In this document: piece after piece, positions 9,009 through 17,341 of the stretch
How the letters are laid out: each line of letters opens with the position of its first letter
How positions within the stretch are numbered: the first letter of the stretch is position 1
Assembly (NCBI GenBank): GCA_902470805.1
Contig: CABRHX010000005.1
Coordinates: 1-64,000 of the forward strand
DNA from: an uncultured Collinsella sp.
GTDB taxonomy: Bacteria > Actinomycetota > Coriobacteriia > Coriobacteriales > Coriobacteriaceae
DNA: 64,000 nucleotides
Reading direction: 5' to 3'
Program-made: the position numbers and the translations under genes
Notes under the pieces: model-generated
The model's input: the letters and a program-made list of their open reading frames with translations, nothing else
What the model was told of the DNA's origin: nothing
Databases searched by the model: none

Positions 9009-9632
9009 TTAACTGTTCTTCATGACAATCGAATCCACAACATCGGCCACATTCTCGCAGCAGTCGGCGCAGTACTCCAGGAAGGCGTAGACGTCACGCC
9101 AAGCGATGACCTCGAGCGGATCCTTGCCGTTAACGTGCAGGTTGCGCATGGCGTTGATGTAGAGCTCGTCGGCCTCGGACTCGATGGTGTTGATCTGGAT
9201 GACCAGCTCGCGCAGCGTTTTGGACTTGCGGTAGTTGGGAAGCTCGACCATCAGGTCTTTCATGGCGCGGCAGGCGTCAGTCACCTTGTGGGCGATGACG
9301 ATGGCGTCGGGATGGATGCTCTGAATGTTGGTGAAGTAGACGCGCTGCACGACGCCCTCAATACGGTCGAGCACGGTGTCGAGCGCGCAGCTCATCAGAT
9401 CCAGATCCTCGCGCTCGAGCGGGGTGATAAAGGCGGTGAGCAGGGCGTCTTCGAGCTCGTGGTGCTTCTTGTCTGCCGCATGCTCAATCGCATGCATCTC
9501 CTCGAGCATGTCGTGGATCTGCGCGGGATCAAAGTTCTCAAAAATCTTGATGAGCAACTCTGCGGCCTGGACAGCAAGGTCGGCACAGGCGACGTAGTTG
9601 TCAAAGTAGAACGAATCGGGTTTCTTTGCCAT
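9009..9632 (-). CDS. DUF47 family Pit accessory protein (PhoU-like)
   Basis: 207-residue helical protein of the DUF47/TIGR00153 family, distant relatives of PhoU that are almost always encoded with PitA phosphate transporters and are thought to modulate them. Visible features include the EMHAIEHAADKKHHELEDAL helix with its possible metal-binding Glu/His pattern (about residues 45-65) and the repeat EREDLDLMSCALDTVLDRIEG. It is encoded 67 bases downstream of the pit gene on the same strand, so the two probably form one unit. GAAAGGACC precedes the ATG. Confidence 0.88.
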   Translation of the reverse strand: MAKKPDSFYFDNYVACADLAVQAAELLIKIFENFDPAQIHDMLEEMHAIEHAADKKHHELEDALLTAFITPLEREDLDLMSCALDTVLDRIEGVVQRVYFTNIQSIHPDAIVIAHKVTDACRAMKDLMVELPNYRKSKTLRELVIQINTIESEADELYINAMRNLHVNGKDPLEVIAWRDVYAFLEYCADCCENVADVVDSIVMKNS

Positions 9633-9699
9633 GGGTGGGTCCTTTCGAGGCGAAGACGGGTGGGCGAAGTGTTGCGGTCCAGATGGACGTTCGGTTTGA

Positions 9700-10749
9700 C
9701 TAGAGGAACATCATGAACAGCTTGGCCATGACAAAGCTGATGAGTCCGCAGGCGGGGAAGGTGAAGAACCAGGTGAACATCATGTCCTTGACGACGCCGA
9801 AGTTGATGGCCGAGAGGCGCTTGACGGCACCGACGCCCATGATGGCGCAGGTCTTGATGTGTGTGGAGGACACGGGGATGCCGGTAAGGGTGGCAAGCAG
9901 CAGGTTCGCGGCGCCCGCGAGGTCGGCGGAGAAGCCCTGATACTTCTCGAGCTTAACCATGCTCTGGCCGACGGACTTGATGATGCGCTCACCGCCCACG
10001 CTGGTGCCGATACCCATGGTGGCCGAGCACAGCAGCATAATCCAGATGGGGATGCCTGCATCGCCGACGCTCGTCTGGCCGCTGGCAAAGGCCACGCCTA
10101 AAAAGAGCACGCCGATGAACTTCTGTCCATCCTGCGCGCCGTGCATAAAGCTCATGGCCGCAGCGCTCGCGATCTGAGCGTATTTAAAGAAGACATTGGC
10201 ACGTCGCCTGTTGGCGGCGGCGAAAAGAATCGAGACGAGCTTGCACAGGACCCAGCCCATGACAAAGCCCAGGCCGATGGAGAGCGCCAGGCCGTAGATG
10301 ACCTTCATCCACTCGTGGACGTTGACGCTGCTCGCACCGCCGAGGGCGATGGCGGCACCGGTCAGGCCGGCGATAAGGCTGTGGCTTTGCGAGGTGGGGA
10401 TGCCAAAACGCGACGCTGTGGCGCCGTAGACGACGATGGAGAACAGCGCCGCGCATAGGCAGGCGAGCGCCATGGTGCTGTTTCCGCCAAAGTCGACGAT
10501 ATGTGAGATGGTGTTGGCGACGCTCGCGTTAAAGTGCGTCATGATGAGCACGCCGAGGAAGTTGAATGCGGCGCTCATGAGAATGGCGGCGCGGGCGGGC
10601 ATGCAACGCGTAGTGACGCAGGTCGCGATGGCGTTGGGCGCGTCGGTCCATCCATTGACGAAGATGGCGCCCAACGCGAGGATCACGGTGACGGCAAGGA
10701 CTGGGTTCGACACAATTTGGCCGAGGAAGGTTGAGAACGTTACGTCCAT
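9700..10749 (-). CDS. pit: Low-affinity inorganic phosphate transporter, PitA family
   Basis: 349-residue membrane protein with about ten hydrophobic spans. The two PiT signature repeats are visible: the N-terminal one with GWTDAPNAIAT (about residues 33-43) and the C-terminal one with GIPVSSTHIKTCAIMG (about 290-305); FMHGAQDGQKFIGVLFLG between them is also diagnostic. It imports metal-phosphate with protons. The genome therefore has both a Pst and a Pit system in the same 10 kb. The start is weakly marked; no strong ribosome site is seen before the ATG. Confidence 0.92.
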   Translation of the reverse strand: MDVTFSTFLGQIVSNPVLAVTVILALGAIFVNGWTDAPNAIATCVTTRCMPARAAILMSAAFNFLGVLIMTHFNASVANTISHIVDFGGNSTMALACLCAALFSIVVYGATASRFGIPTSQSHSLIAGLTGAAIALGGASSVNVHEWMKVIYGLALSIGLGFVMGWVLCKLVSILFAAANRRRANVFFKYAQIASAAAMSFMHGAQDGQKFIGVLFLGVAFASGQTSVGDAGIPIWIMLLCSATMGIGTSVGGERIIKSVGQSMVKLEKYQGFSADLAGAANLLLATLTGIPVSSTHIKTCAIMGVGAVKRLSAINFGVVKDMMFTWFFTFPACGLISFVMAKLFMMFL

Positions 10750-10999
10750 ATATGGGCTTTCTCGAAGTTTGCAGACACGTTACAAAAACATGATAAATCG
10801 TATCACCTCCTGCGGGTCTCTTTACCGAGTTCTGATGGGAGAAGTGGACTTTTTGGCACTAAAATTGAATATTAGCCCTGTTGACCGCGGGTGTTCTTTT
10901 TGCTAACACGCCATGCGGACACGTGCGATTACTACGACACTCCAAAACCACAGTCTGTTCGCTTTACAACATACAAACATGCGTTCGATAATAGGAGGC

Positions 11000-11338
11000 A
11001 TGGAATATCGACAGACAGACGGCAAAACTCGGCGCGTGCACAAGCAGTATGTGGACGTCGTGGCCCGCATCCTCGCGGGCGGACAGGTCGTGCCGGTCAC
11101 CGTCTGCTGGGTCGACGGCCGTTGTTTTACGATCGACGAAATTATCTCGACCACCGGGTTTGGCCTGATGGTCTACGGCATCCGTACGGCAACATATAAG
11201 GTGCGTTTTGGCGGGCACGCGACCGAGTTGTATCTGGAGGACCAGACGCGCGAGCGGGCAGACGGCTCGCAGGCACACGTGATGCGTTGGTGGGTCTGGG
11301 CCTTTGATCGTACGCTTGAGGGCGAGCGCCGTAGGTAA
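11000..11338 (+). CDS. Conserved-looking hypothetical protein
   Basis: About 112 residues, no recognised family. The sequence is soluble, rich in beta-forming segments (VVPVTVCWVDGRCFTID, YKVRFGGHATELYLE) and ends in a basic tail; the pattern recalls small beta-barrel proteins that follow a 'W.D.R.F.ID' element. The start is uncertain: AGGAGG at 10993-10998 is only one base from the ATG at 11000, and ATG codons at 10979 and 10913 lack ribosome sites. Codon use is typical of the window, so I regard it as a real gene of unknown role. Confidence 0.6.
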   Translation: MEYRQTDGKTRRVHKQYVDVVARILAGGQVVPVTVCWVDGRCFTIDEIISTTGFGLMVYGIRTATYKVRFGGHATELYLEDQTRERADGSQAHVMRWWVWAFDRTLEGERRR

Positions 11339-11416
11339 GGACGTGCGGCATTCGGGTACAATGGCAGGAATCTTGTCACCTACGGCGCTGTCGTGCGCTT
11401 TTTGAAAGGACGAAGT

Positions 11417-12112
11417 ATGAACGATATCCAGGGCTATCAGAACGGCCCCATCGAGACCGGTGCAAGCCGTGCCAAGGAGATGTCGCCGCGCGCGTACAAC
11501 CTTGTCATGTCTGCCCTGATCTTTTTGGGCTTTTGCGCCATGGGCGTCGGTGCTTACTTTACGAGCACCATGTCGTTTGCGCGCATGATGATGAGCGGCG
11601 CCGCTTTGCCGCTGGTCTTTGGCTCATTTATTTTGACCATCGTCGGCATGGTCATGATGTCGGCCGCCGCCAGCAAGCAGTCCGTGGGCCTGTCCCTTGT
11701 GGGCTACGTAATCTTTGCGAGCACCTTTGGCCTGACCGCGTCGTTTGGCCTTGCCAACTACGACCTGCCCACCATCAACACTGCCTTTATCGCCACGGCC
11801 GCCATCACCTTTGTCTTTGGCGCCTTGGGTGTGACGTTCCCCAAGTTTTTCCAGCGCGTATATGGCATCGGTTTTGGCATTCTGCTCGCTACTATTCTGG
11901 TTGAGATCGTGCTGATGTTCATGGGCGTCTCACAGACCATCACCGACCTGATCGTGATCGTGGTGTTCGCCGGCTTCATTGGCTACGACACCTATGTTGC
12001 CACGACGGTGCCGCCTACGCTGCCCAACGCCGTGCTTATGGCCTCTAACCTGTTCGTGGATATTATCAACGTGTTCCTGCGCATTCTGAACATCCTCGGC
12101 CGTCGCGACTAG
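11417..12112 (+). CDS. Bax inhibitor-1/YccA family membrane protein
   Basis: 231-residue protein with seven predicted membrane spans, beginning after a 30-residue polar N terminus. The C-terminal part carries the TMBIM hallmarks: GFIGYDTYVA and then a charged stretch with LFVDIINVFLRILNILG and a terminal Asp. Bacterial members (YetJ/BsYetJ-like) are pH-sensitive calcium leak channels; others bind FtsH. The ATG at 11417 follows GAAAGGACG; the frame opens 24 bases earlier without a ribosome site. A TACAAT element at about 11356 is a likely -10 box. Confidence 0.88.
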   Translation: MNDIQGYQNGPIETGASRAKEMSPRAYNLVMSALIFLGFCAMGVGAYFTSTMSFARMMMSGAALPLVFGSFILTIVGMVMMSAAASKQSVGLSLVGYVIFASTFGLTASFGLANYDLPTINTAFIATAAITFVFGALGVTFPKFFQRVYGIGFGILLATILVEIVLMFMGVSQTITDLIVIVVFAGFIGYDTYVATTVPPTLPNAVLMASNLFVDIINVFLRILNILGRRD

Positions 12113-12154
12113 TGGCGAATTGCGGCGGTGCTTGCCGTGCATGCAAATCGATGC

Positions 12155-12185
12155 GAAAGGCGGTCCTTCGGGGCCGTCTTTTTTG
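12155..12185 (+). terminator. Terminator after the Bax inhibitor gene
   Basis: AGGCGGTCC pairs, with G-T wobbles, with GGGCCGTCT around a TTC loop, followed by six T residues. Confidence 0.75.
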
Positions 12186-12250
12186 TACGCGGCGGGGTAT
12201 CATGGATGGAAAAAGCCGATAGCGGCAGAGACCGAGAAAGGTGACCACTT

Positions 12251-13366
12251 ATGGCAGACGTCGACAACAGGAACCGTAACCGCAGGTCCAACCGAGCGGG
12301 TCAGCCCAATCCCAAGCGCGAGGCCCGTGCCAAGGCCGCCGAGCGTCACGTGGCAACTGTGTCCGAAGCGTGCGCCAAGGATATCGAGCGTTCGCTTGCC
12401 GGTGTTCGCGAGTTTGACGGTGTGCCTGCCGGCTTTGTCTCGGCGATGAAGGCCAAGGTTCAGAGTGCTGTGGCCACCGAAGAACAGGTTGCCGAGGACG
12501 TCGAGGGCGCGGAGGCTGCCGAGGTCGAGGCAGCGCTCGAGCCCGTCGAGGAGCCTGCCGAGGAAATCGCTGAAGCTGAGTCCGCGCCTGCTGAGGAGCC
12601 CGCTCCGGCTCTGCCCGAGGTCACTGTGCTCGATGCCTCCGCCACGCAGGCCATCCTGGACAACGGTCGTGGCTATGCGCAGTTCTGCGACATGGCCGTG
12701 CTCGCCTTTGCCTCGTTCACCAACCCGGGCGGTGGCTATATTCAGGGTTATCTGGGCCAGGAGGCCACGCTGTGCGCCGATTCGTTTCTGTACAACGTTC
12801 TCGATAAGCAGCGTAAGTGGTACGGCGAGAACCGTCGCCGCAACATCAACTGCGAGCTCTATCGTAACCGCGCCCTAGTGGTGCCTGCGGTGCGCTTCGA
12901 CCGCAACCACGCGCATGCATACGCCGACGTGATCGTGGCCGCCGCGCCCAACGTTAAGCGCGCCCGCCAGGAGTATCGCGTGAGCGACGATGCCCTGCTG
13001 GACGCCCTGCGCGACCGCATCCGCTTTGTTCTCGCTATCTGCGACGAGTTGGGTCGCGAGAAGCTCGTGCTGGGCGCATGGGGCTGCGACAACAACGGCT
13101 TTGACGCCGAGGCCGTGGCCGAGCTCTTCCGCAAGGAGCTCGCGTCGGGCGACTTTAAGGTCAAGCAAGTCTTCTTTGCCGTGCCTTCTACGCGCTGGGA
13201 TGAGGATTTTGCCAAGTTCGAGCACGTGCTGGCAAACTTCCCCGAGCGCAACGAGGAGTCCTATGCCCAGGTTGCCGCTCGCGCTGCGGCAGCTCGCGCC
13301 GCCGAGCAGGCCCAGGCTGCTACCGAGGATGATGAGGACGAGGACGATTGGCGCAAGTACCTGTAA
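12251..13366 (+). CDS. TIGR02452 family PARG-like macrodomain protein
   Basis: 371-residue protein. The N-terminal 60 residues are basic and match the start of the TIGR02452/DUF2263 family; residues about 75-122 are an acidic, Glu-Ala-Pro rich linker; the C-terminal macrodomain covers about 125-345. The signature GGG (160-162), seven residues, then Q170-E171-A172 corresponds to the poly(ADP-ribose) glycohydrolase motif GGG-x(6-8)-QEE. The second Glu, the catalytic acid in characterised enzymes, is Ala here. The rest of the fold, including LGAWGCDNNGFD, looks intact. It may bind ADP-ribose without hydrolysing it. The protein ends in an acidic tail. AAAGG precedes the ATG. Confidence 0.85.
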   Translation: MADVDNRNRNRRSNRAGQPNPKREARAKAAERHVATVSEACAKDIERSLAGVREFDGVPAGFVSAMKAKVQSAVATEEQVAEDVEGAEAAEVEAALEPVEEPAEEIAEAESAPAEEPAPALPEVTVLDASATQAILDNGRGYAQFCDMAVLAFASFTNPGGGYIQGYLGQEATLCADSFLYNVLDKQRKWYGENRRRNINCELYRNRALVVPAVRFDRNHAHAYADVIVAAAPNVKRARQEYRVSDDALLDALRDRIRFVLAICDELGREKLVLGAWGCDNNGFDAEAVAELFRKELASGDFKVKQVFFAVPSTRWDEDFAKFEHVLANFPERNEESYAQVAARAAAARAAEQAQAATEDDEDEDDWRKYL

Positions 13367-13390
13367 TCGGTACGTGCTGACAGATAGGTC

Positions 13391-13426
13391 GAGCCGGCGG
13401 GAGAGGCTGCTCCCGTCGGCTTTTTA
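13391..13426 (+). terminator. Terminator after the macrodomain gene
   Basis: AGCCGGCGGGAG pairs with CTCCCGTCGGCT around AGGCTG, followed by five T residues. Confidence 0.85.
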
Positions 13427-13444
13427 CCGAGCGAGGGGCTTACG

Positions 13445-14104
13445 ATGAAAAACGTTCTATGCTTTGGCGATAGCAACACCTATGGTTACGATCCGGCGGG
13501 CATGCGCGACGGCACCGCGGTGCGCTATGCGCGGGATGTGCGCTGGTGTGGCGTGGCCCAACGTGACTTAGGCGAGGGCTGGCATGTAATTGAAGAAGGC
13601 CTCAACGGCCGCACGACGGTACGCGACGACATGTGCCATTTGGACACCAATCTTAACGGCATCCGCGCGCTGCCGATGCTACTCGAGGCCCATAAGCCGC
13701 TGGATGCGATCGTTATTATGCTGGGAACTAACGATTGCAAGACGGTCTTTGGTGTGACGGCCTCCGATATTGCCCGTGGCACTATGGCGCTGATTCGCGC
13801 GGTGCGTGCATTTCCCTGGACCAATGCCGCACCCTGCCCGCGTATTCTGCTGATGGCACCTATCAAGATCAAGCCGCAAATCGCCGATGTATATATGACC
13901 GATTTTGACGAGCGTTCTGTCGAGGCCTCGGAGCATTTTGGTGAGTACTACGCACATGTGGCTGAGCAGTTTGGCTGCGACTTTTTGAATGCCGCCGACT
14001 TTGCCGAGCCGGGCGATATCGACTATCTGCATATGATGCCCGAAAGCCACGAGAGCCTGGGTCACGCCGTGGCAGCCAAGCTCCAAGAGATGCTCGGTGA
14101 GTAG
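13445..14104 (+). CDS. SGNH/GDSL-family hydrolase (arylesterase-like)
   Basis: 219-residue single-domain hydrolase. All SGNH blocks are present: CFGDSNTYGYDP with the nucleophile Ser10, the oxyanion Gly and Asn in EGLNGRTT, LGTNDCKT for block III, and an Asp-His pair late in the chain (PESHESLGH). No signal peptide, so it is cytoplasmic. It resembles the small arylesterase/lipase-like group that removes acyl or acetyl esters; the natural substrate cannot be read from the sequence. GAGGGGCTTACG precedes the ATG. Confidence 0.88.
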   Translation: MKNVLCFGDSNTYGYDPAGMRDGTAVRYARDVRWCGVAQRDLGEGWHVIEEGLNGRTTVRDDMCHLDTNLNGIRALPMLLEAHKPLDAIVIMLGTNDCKTVFGVTASDIARGTMALIRAVRAFPWTNAAPCPRILLMAPIKIKPQIADVYMTDFDERSVEASEHFGEYYAHVAEQFGCDFLNAADFAEPGDIDYLHMMPESHESLGHAVAAKLQEMLGE

Positions 14105-14112
14105 TGCGATCC

Positions 14113-14155
14113 CAAGCCGCCGCAAAGGTGTCTGTCCCCTTTGCGGCGGTTTGGG
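14113..14155. terminator. Convergent terminator between SGNH hydrolase and thiD
   Basis: AAGCCGCCGCAAAGG pairs with CCTTTGCGGCGGTTT; A and T tracts on the two sides make it usable from both strands, as expected between convergent genes. Confidence 0.8.
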
Positions 14156-14164
14156 CTGCGAATC

Positions 14165-14995
14165 TTAATACTGCCACATGTGATTGACGGGGCCGGAACC
14201 TTTGCCCATGTTCAGGCCGGCGGCCAGAGCGCCTGTCAGGTATGCCTTGCCCGCGTTGACGGCGTCGGCAAGATCCATGCCCTGGGCCAGCGCGCAGGCG
14301 ATGGCGGACGAGAGCGTGCAGCCGGTGCCGTGCGTGTTGTCGGTCTCGATGCGCTTGTGGCGGAACCACGTGGTGAGTGGATCTCCCAGATGGTTGCCCT
14401 CGTCATCGAGTGGCGCGGGTTCGGCCAGTACATCGTTGGCCTCGTTGACAAGATGCCCACCCTTAACGAGGGATGCGCAGCCAAAGCGGCGGGTGAGGAG
14501 CATGGCGGCATTTTGCTGCGTGCGCTCGGAGTCGACCTCGTAGTCGAGCAGGGCCATGGCCTCGGGAATATTGGGCGTGATAACCGTCGCTAGCGGGAAC
14601 AGGCGGCGGGTGAGCGCCTCGGCGGCATCTTCGGCAATCAGCCGTGCGCCCGAGGTGGCTACCATGACGGGGTCGACGACCACGTTTGTCGCGTTCCAGG
14701 AGCTCAGGCGGTCGGCGATAACATCGATAATCTCGGCAGAGGAAACCATGCCAATCTTGACGGCTTTGGGGCGGATATCGTCAAAAACGGCATCGATCTG
14801 CGCCGCGACAATATCCGGGGAGATGTTCTGCACGGCGGTGACGCCCAGGGTGTTCTGTGCGGTGATGGCGGTGATGGCCGTCTCGGCATACAGGCGGTGC
14901 GCCGTGATGGTCTTGATGTCGGCCTGAATGCCGGCGCCACCGCTGGAATCGGATCCTGCGATGGATAGAACGGCAGGTACCTTACTGCGATCCAT
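14165..14995 (-). CDS. thiD: Bifunctional hydroxymethylpyrimidine kinase/phosphomethylpyrimidine kinase ThiD
   Basis: 276-residue ribokinase-fold enzyme that phosphorylates hydroxymethylpyrimidine twice for thiamine synthesis. Seen: VLSIAGSDSSGGAGIQADIKT at the N terminus, VVDPVMVATSG in the middle, TPNIPEA, VKGGHL and the ATP/anion-hole motif DNTHGTGCTLSSAIA with the catalytic Asp just before (W-F-R...ETDNTHG). It follows thiC on the same strand by 182 bases, so it is probably in the riboswitch-controlled unit or has its own promoter; a hairpin lies between the two. Confidence 0.95.
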   Translation of the reverse strand: MDRSKVPAVLSIAGSDSSGGAGIQADIKTITAHRLYAETAITAITAQNTLGVTAVQNISPDIVAAQIDAVFDDIRPKAVKIGMVSSAEIIDVIADRLSSWNATNVVVDPVMVATSGARLIAEDAAEALTRRLFPLATVITPNIPEAMALLDYEVDSERTQQNAAMLLTRRFGCASLVKGGHLVNEANDVLAEPAPLDDEGNHLGDPLTTWFRHKRIETDNTHGTGCTLSSAIACALAQGMDLADAVNAGKAYLTGALAAGLNMGKGSGPVNHMWQY

Positions 14996-15052
14996 GTTCG
15001 CTCCCTTGTTCGGTCGGAATCAAATGGGTCTATAAGCCAGCATTATAAAGAT

Positions 15053-15082
15053 GCCCGGGCCGACTCTATGTCGAACCCGGGC
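15053..15082 (-). terminator. Hairpin between thiC and thiD
   Basis: GCCCGGGCCGAC pairs with GTCGAACCCGGGC on either side of TCTAT. On the minus strand the stem is followed by ATCTTTATAAT, a weak T tract, so it may partly terminate thiC transcription before thiD. Confidence 0.45.
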
Positions 15083-15177
15083 GGGCGATGCAATCTTTAC
15101 GCAAATGCAAGCAAATGTTCACACGTCAACAATTGACAGGCACCAGCTTGCCGCCAGAAGCGGCCGCGGCGACAGGG

Positions 15178-16512
15178 CTAGTCCTCCATGCCGAGGTCGA
15201 TCGTGGTGCCCTCGAAGATCTTGTTGACGGTGCGGACGGCACACATCTTGCCACACATGGTGCAAGTGCCCTCGGTGGCGGCGGGGGACTCCTCGTAGCG
15301 CTTCTTGCCCGTAACCGGGTCGAGCGCGCACTTCCACATAGCGTCCCAGTCGAGCTTGCGGCGTGCCTGGCCCATCTTGTCGTCCATGTCGCGGGCGTGG
15401 GGCACCTTTTTGGCGATGTCGGCGGCGTGTGCGGCGATCTTGGTGGCCATGAGGCCGTCGAGCACATCCTGGGCGTTGGGCAGGCATAGGTGCTCTGCCG
15501 GTGTCACGTAGCACAGGAAGTCGGCACCGGAGCTGGCGGAGATGGCGCCGCCGATGGCAGCGGTGATGTGGTCGTAACCAACGCCGATATCGGTCACCAG
15601 CGGCCCGAGCACATAGAACGGAGCATTGTGGCACAGGCGCTTCTGCAGTTTCATGTTGGCGGCGATCTCGTCGAGCGCCATGTGACCCGGGCCCTCGACC
15701 ATGACCTGGACGCCGGCGGCCCAAGCGCGCTTGCACAGCTTGCCCAGCTCGATCATCTCAGCGGTCTCGGTGGCGTCGTTGGAGTCGTAGAGGCAGCCCG
15801 GGCGGCAGGAGTCGCCGAGCGAAATCGTCACGTCGTACTCGTGGCAAATCTCGAGCAACTCGTCGTAGAACTCATAGAATGGGTTCTCGTTACCGGTGAC
15901 CTCCATCCAGCCAAACAGCAGTGAGCCGCCACGGCTCACGATGTTCATCAGGCGGCCGGTCTCCTTAAAGGTCTTGGTGACCGACTTGTTTATGCCGCAG
16001 TGGATGGTCATAAAGTCCACGCCGTCCTCGGCATGCGCGCGCACGACCTCGAGCAGGTCGTCCTTGGTGAGCTTGACCAGCGGCTTTTCCATGTAGCCGA
16101 TGGCGTCGTACATGGGGACGGTGCCCACCATAAGCGGCGTCTCGTCGATGAGCTGCTGGCGGAACTGGCGCGTCTTGCCCGAGTTGGAGAGGTCCATGAT
16201 GGCGTCGGCGCCAAAGTCCTCGGCAATCTTGACCTTCTTCCATTCCTCGGCGGCATCGGCCTTGTCGCCCGAGATGCCCAAGTTCACGTTGACCTTGGTG
16301 GACAGGCCCTCGCCGACACCAAAGGCGCGCATGCCCTTTTTGATATGCACGATGTTGGCGGGAATGGCGATGCGGCCGTCTGCCACGCGCTCGCGGATGT
16401 ACTCGGGGTCGCGATGCTCGCGCTCGGCGACCTCTTTCATCTGAGGTGTGATCTGCCCAGCGCGGGCGAAGTCGATTTGCGTGACGAGCTTGGGCTCGGT
16501 CTGTGTGCTCAT
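15178..16512 (-). CDS. thiC: Phosphomethylpyrimidine synthase ThiC
   Basis: 444-residue radical-SAM enzyme converting aminoimidazole ribotide into hydroxymethylpyrimidine phosphate. The family segments MVGTVPMYDA, VEGPGHMALDEI and YVTPAEHLCLP are all visible, and the C-terminal Cys-x2-Cys-x4-Cys cluster motif is C-T-M-C-G-K-M-C-A. Length is that of the short bacterial form. The ATG at 16512 follows a GGGAG ribosome site that lies in the last stem of the TPP riboswitch; the frame opens eight codons further up inside the riboswitch, which is not a plausible start. Anaerobes with thiC but without other nearby thi genes usually take up or make the thiazole elsewhere. Confidence 0.96.
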   Translation of the reverse strand: MSTQTEPKLVTQIDFARAGQITPQMKEVAEREHRDPEYIRERVADGRIAIPANIVHIKKGMRAFGVGEGLSTKVNVNLGISGDKADAAEEWKKVKIAEDFGADAIMDLSNSGKTRQFRQQLIDETPLMVGTVPMYDAIGYMEKPLVKLTKDDLLEVVRAHAEDGVDFMTIHCGINKSVTKTFKETGRLMNIVSRGGSLLFGWMEVTGNENPFYEFYDELLEICHEYDVTISLGDSCRPGCLYDSNDATETAEMIELGKLCKRAWAAGVQVMVEGPGHMALDEIAANMKLQKRLCHNAPFYVLGPLVTDIGVGYDHITAAIGGAISASSGADFLCYVTPAEHLCLPNAQDVLDGLMATKIAAHAADIAKKVPHARDMDDKMGQARRKLDWDAMWKCALDPVTGKKRYEESPAATEGTCTMCGKMCAVRTVNKIFEGTTIDLGMED

Positions 16513-16517
16513 TGGCA

Positions 16518-16614
16518 CGGCTCCCTTCGTTGGCATTACCCATATCAGGTTTGCGGGTCAGGGCGGGCGCGCCCAGTCTCAGCCTGCCGTCTTGTCCTGC
16601 AAGCTCCCCGTTTA
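16518..16614 (-). promoter_or_regulatory. TPP riboswitch (THI element) controlling thiC
   Basis: Read on the minus strand, the conserved elements appear in order: GGGGAGC, then GGCTGAGACTG, GACCC, ACCTGAT, and GGGTAATGCCAACGAAGGGA. These form the pyrimidine- and pyrophosphate-sensing helices of the thiamine pyrophosphate aptamer. The aptamer ends a few bases before the thiC ribosome site, so control is most likely at translation initiation. Confidence 0.93.
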
Positions 16615-16683
16615 TGTGGTGGGCTCAAGTATAGCTCGAATGGGTACGATTGACGCGATGAGCATGCCCGTGGGGAGGCGAAC

Positions 16684-17205
16684 ATGGAAGACAAGCATCT
16701 GTATCGAGAGATGCAATGGGACGTATCGGCCGAGGAGGGCCGTGCGCACCATGGCCTTGTCGCGATTGGTTTTGCGATCCTTGTCGTGATGGTGATTGCC
16801 TGTTGTATCTGGACGTTTGGTGGTCGCGGCGGCGCTGCATGGGAGTTCGAGGCTGATGATAGCCTACCGATTATGACGGTGAGGAGTACTGGCGGTAATG
16901 CCAATACGCTCGCCATTCCGGGCGATTATTGGTACCCGCGCGATGAGTTTGTGCAGTTGCAGCTGAGTGGTGGGTCCATTCCGGGCGAAGAAATCGAACG
17001 CGTGACGTTTGACGCGGCGCTCAAAACGCTGACGGTGAAGCTCAAAGATCAAGGAGATGTGCCCACGACCATGGATATCGCCCTGACGGAATGGCGTCTG
17101 GAGCCTCCGACGGGTGTTGCGGTTTCCGAGGTTGAGCACGTCAAGATTATCTATCAGGACGGTTCGACAAACGGGATTGCAAAGGCCGACGGTCTAGCAG
17201 AATAG
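16684..17205 (+). CDS. Hypothetical single-span membrane protein
   Basis: 173 residues, no recognised domain. A polar, acidic N terminus of about 22 residues is followed by one hydrophobic segment (about 24-45, VAIGFAILVVMVIACCIWTF) and then an extracytoplasmic domain rich in beta-forming and acidic residues. There is no signal-cleavage site. GGGGAGG lies before the ATG, and codon use is normal. It stands alone, divergent from thiC and convergent with yaaA. Function unknown. Confidence 0.7.
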   Translation: MEDKHLYREMQWDVSAEEGRAHHGLVAIGFAILVVMVIACCIWTFGGRGGAAWEFEADDSLPIMTVRSTGGNANTLAIPGDYWYPRDEFVQLQLSGGSIPGEEIERVTFDAALKTLTVKLKDQGDVPTTMDIALTEWRLEPPTGVAVSEVEHVKIIYQDGSTNGIAKADGLAE

Positions 17206-17233
17206 GTGTCGAGCCTAGCCAGCCAATTCATAA

Positions 17234-17301
17234 AAGTTGCGGTGGAATAGTTCCTGATTGTGCGATAAAAGGCTCAAATAGGAACTATTCCACCGCAAGT
17301 T
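17234..17301. repeat. Family-1 palindromic repeat, copy 1
   Basis: 68-bp hairpin with arms beginning AAGTTGCGGTGGAATAG and ending in GGAACTATTCCACCGC; one mismatch near the outer end. It lies between two convergent genes, 40 bases past the yaaA stop. Confidence 0.9.
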
Positions 17302-17341
17302 ATATAGAGAAGGCTGAGCGGGTCAGTTTTGGGTGGCGGGT

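Noticed and set aside
14996..15177. Riboswitch or small gene between thiC and thiD
   Set aside because: Only a GC hairpin and no start with a ribosome site; the TPP aptamer elements are confined to the region before thiC.
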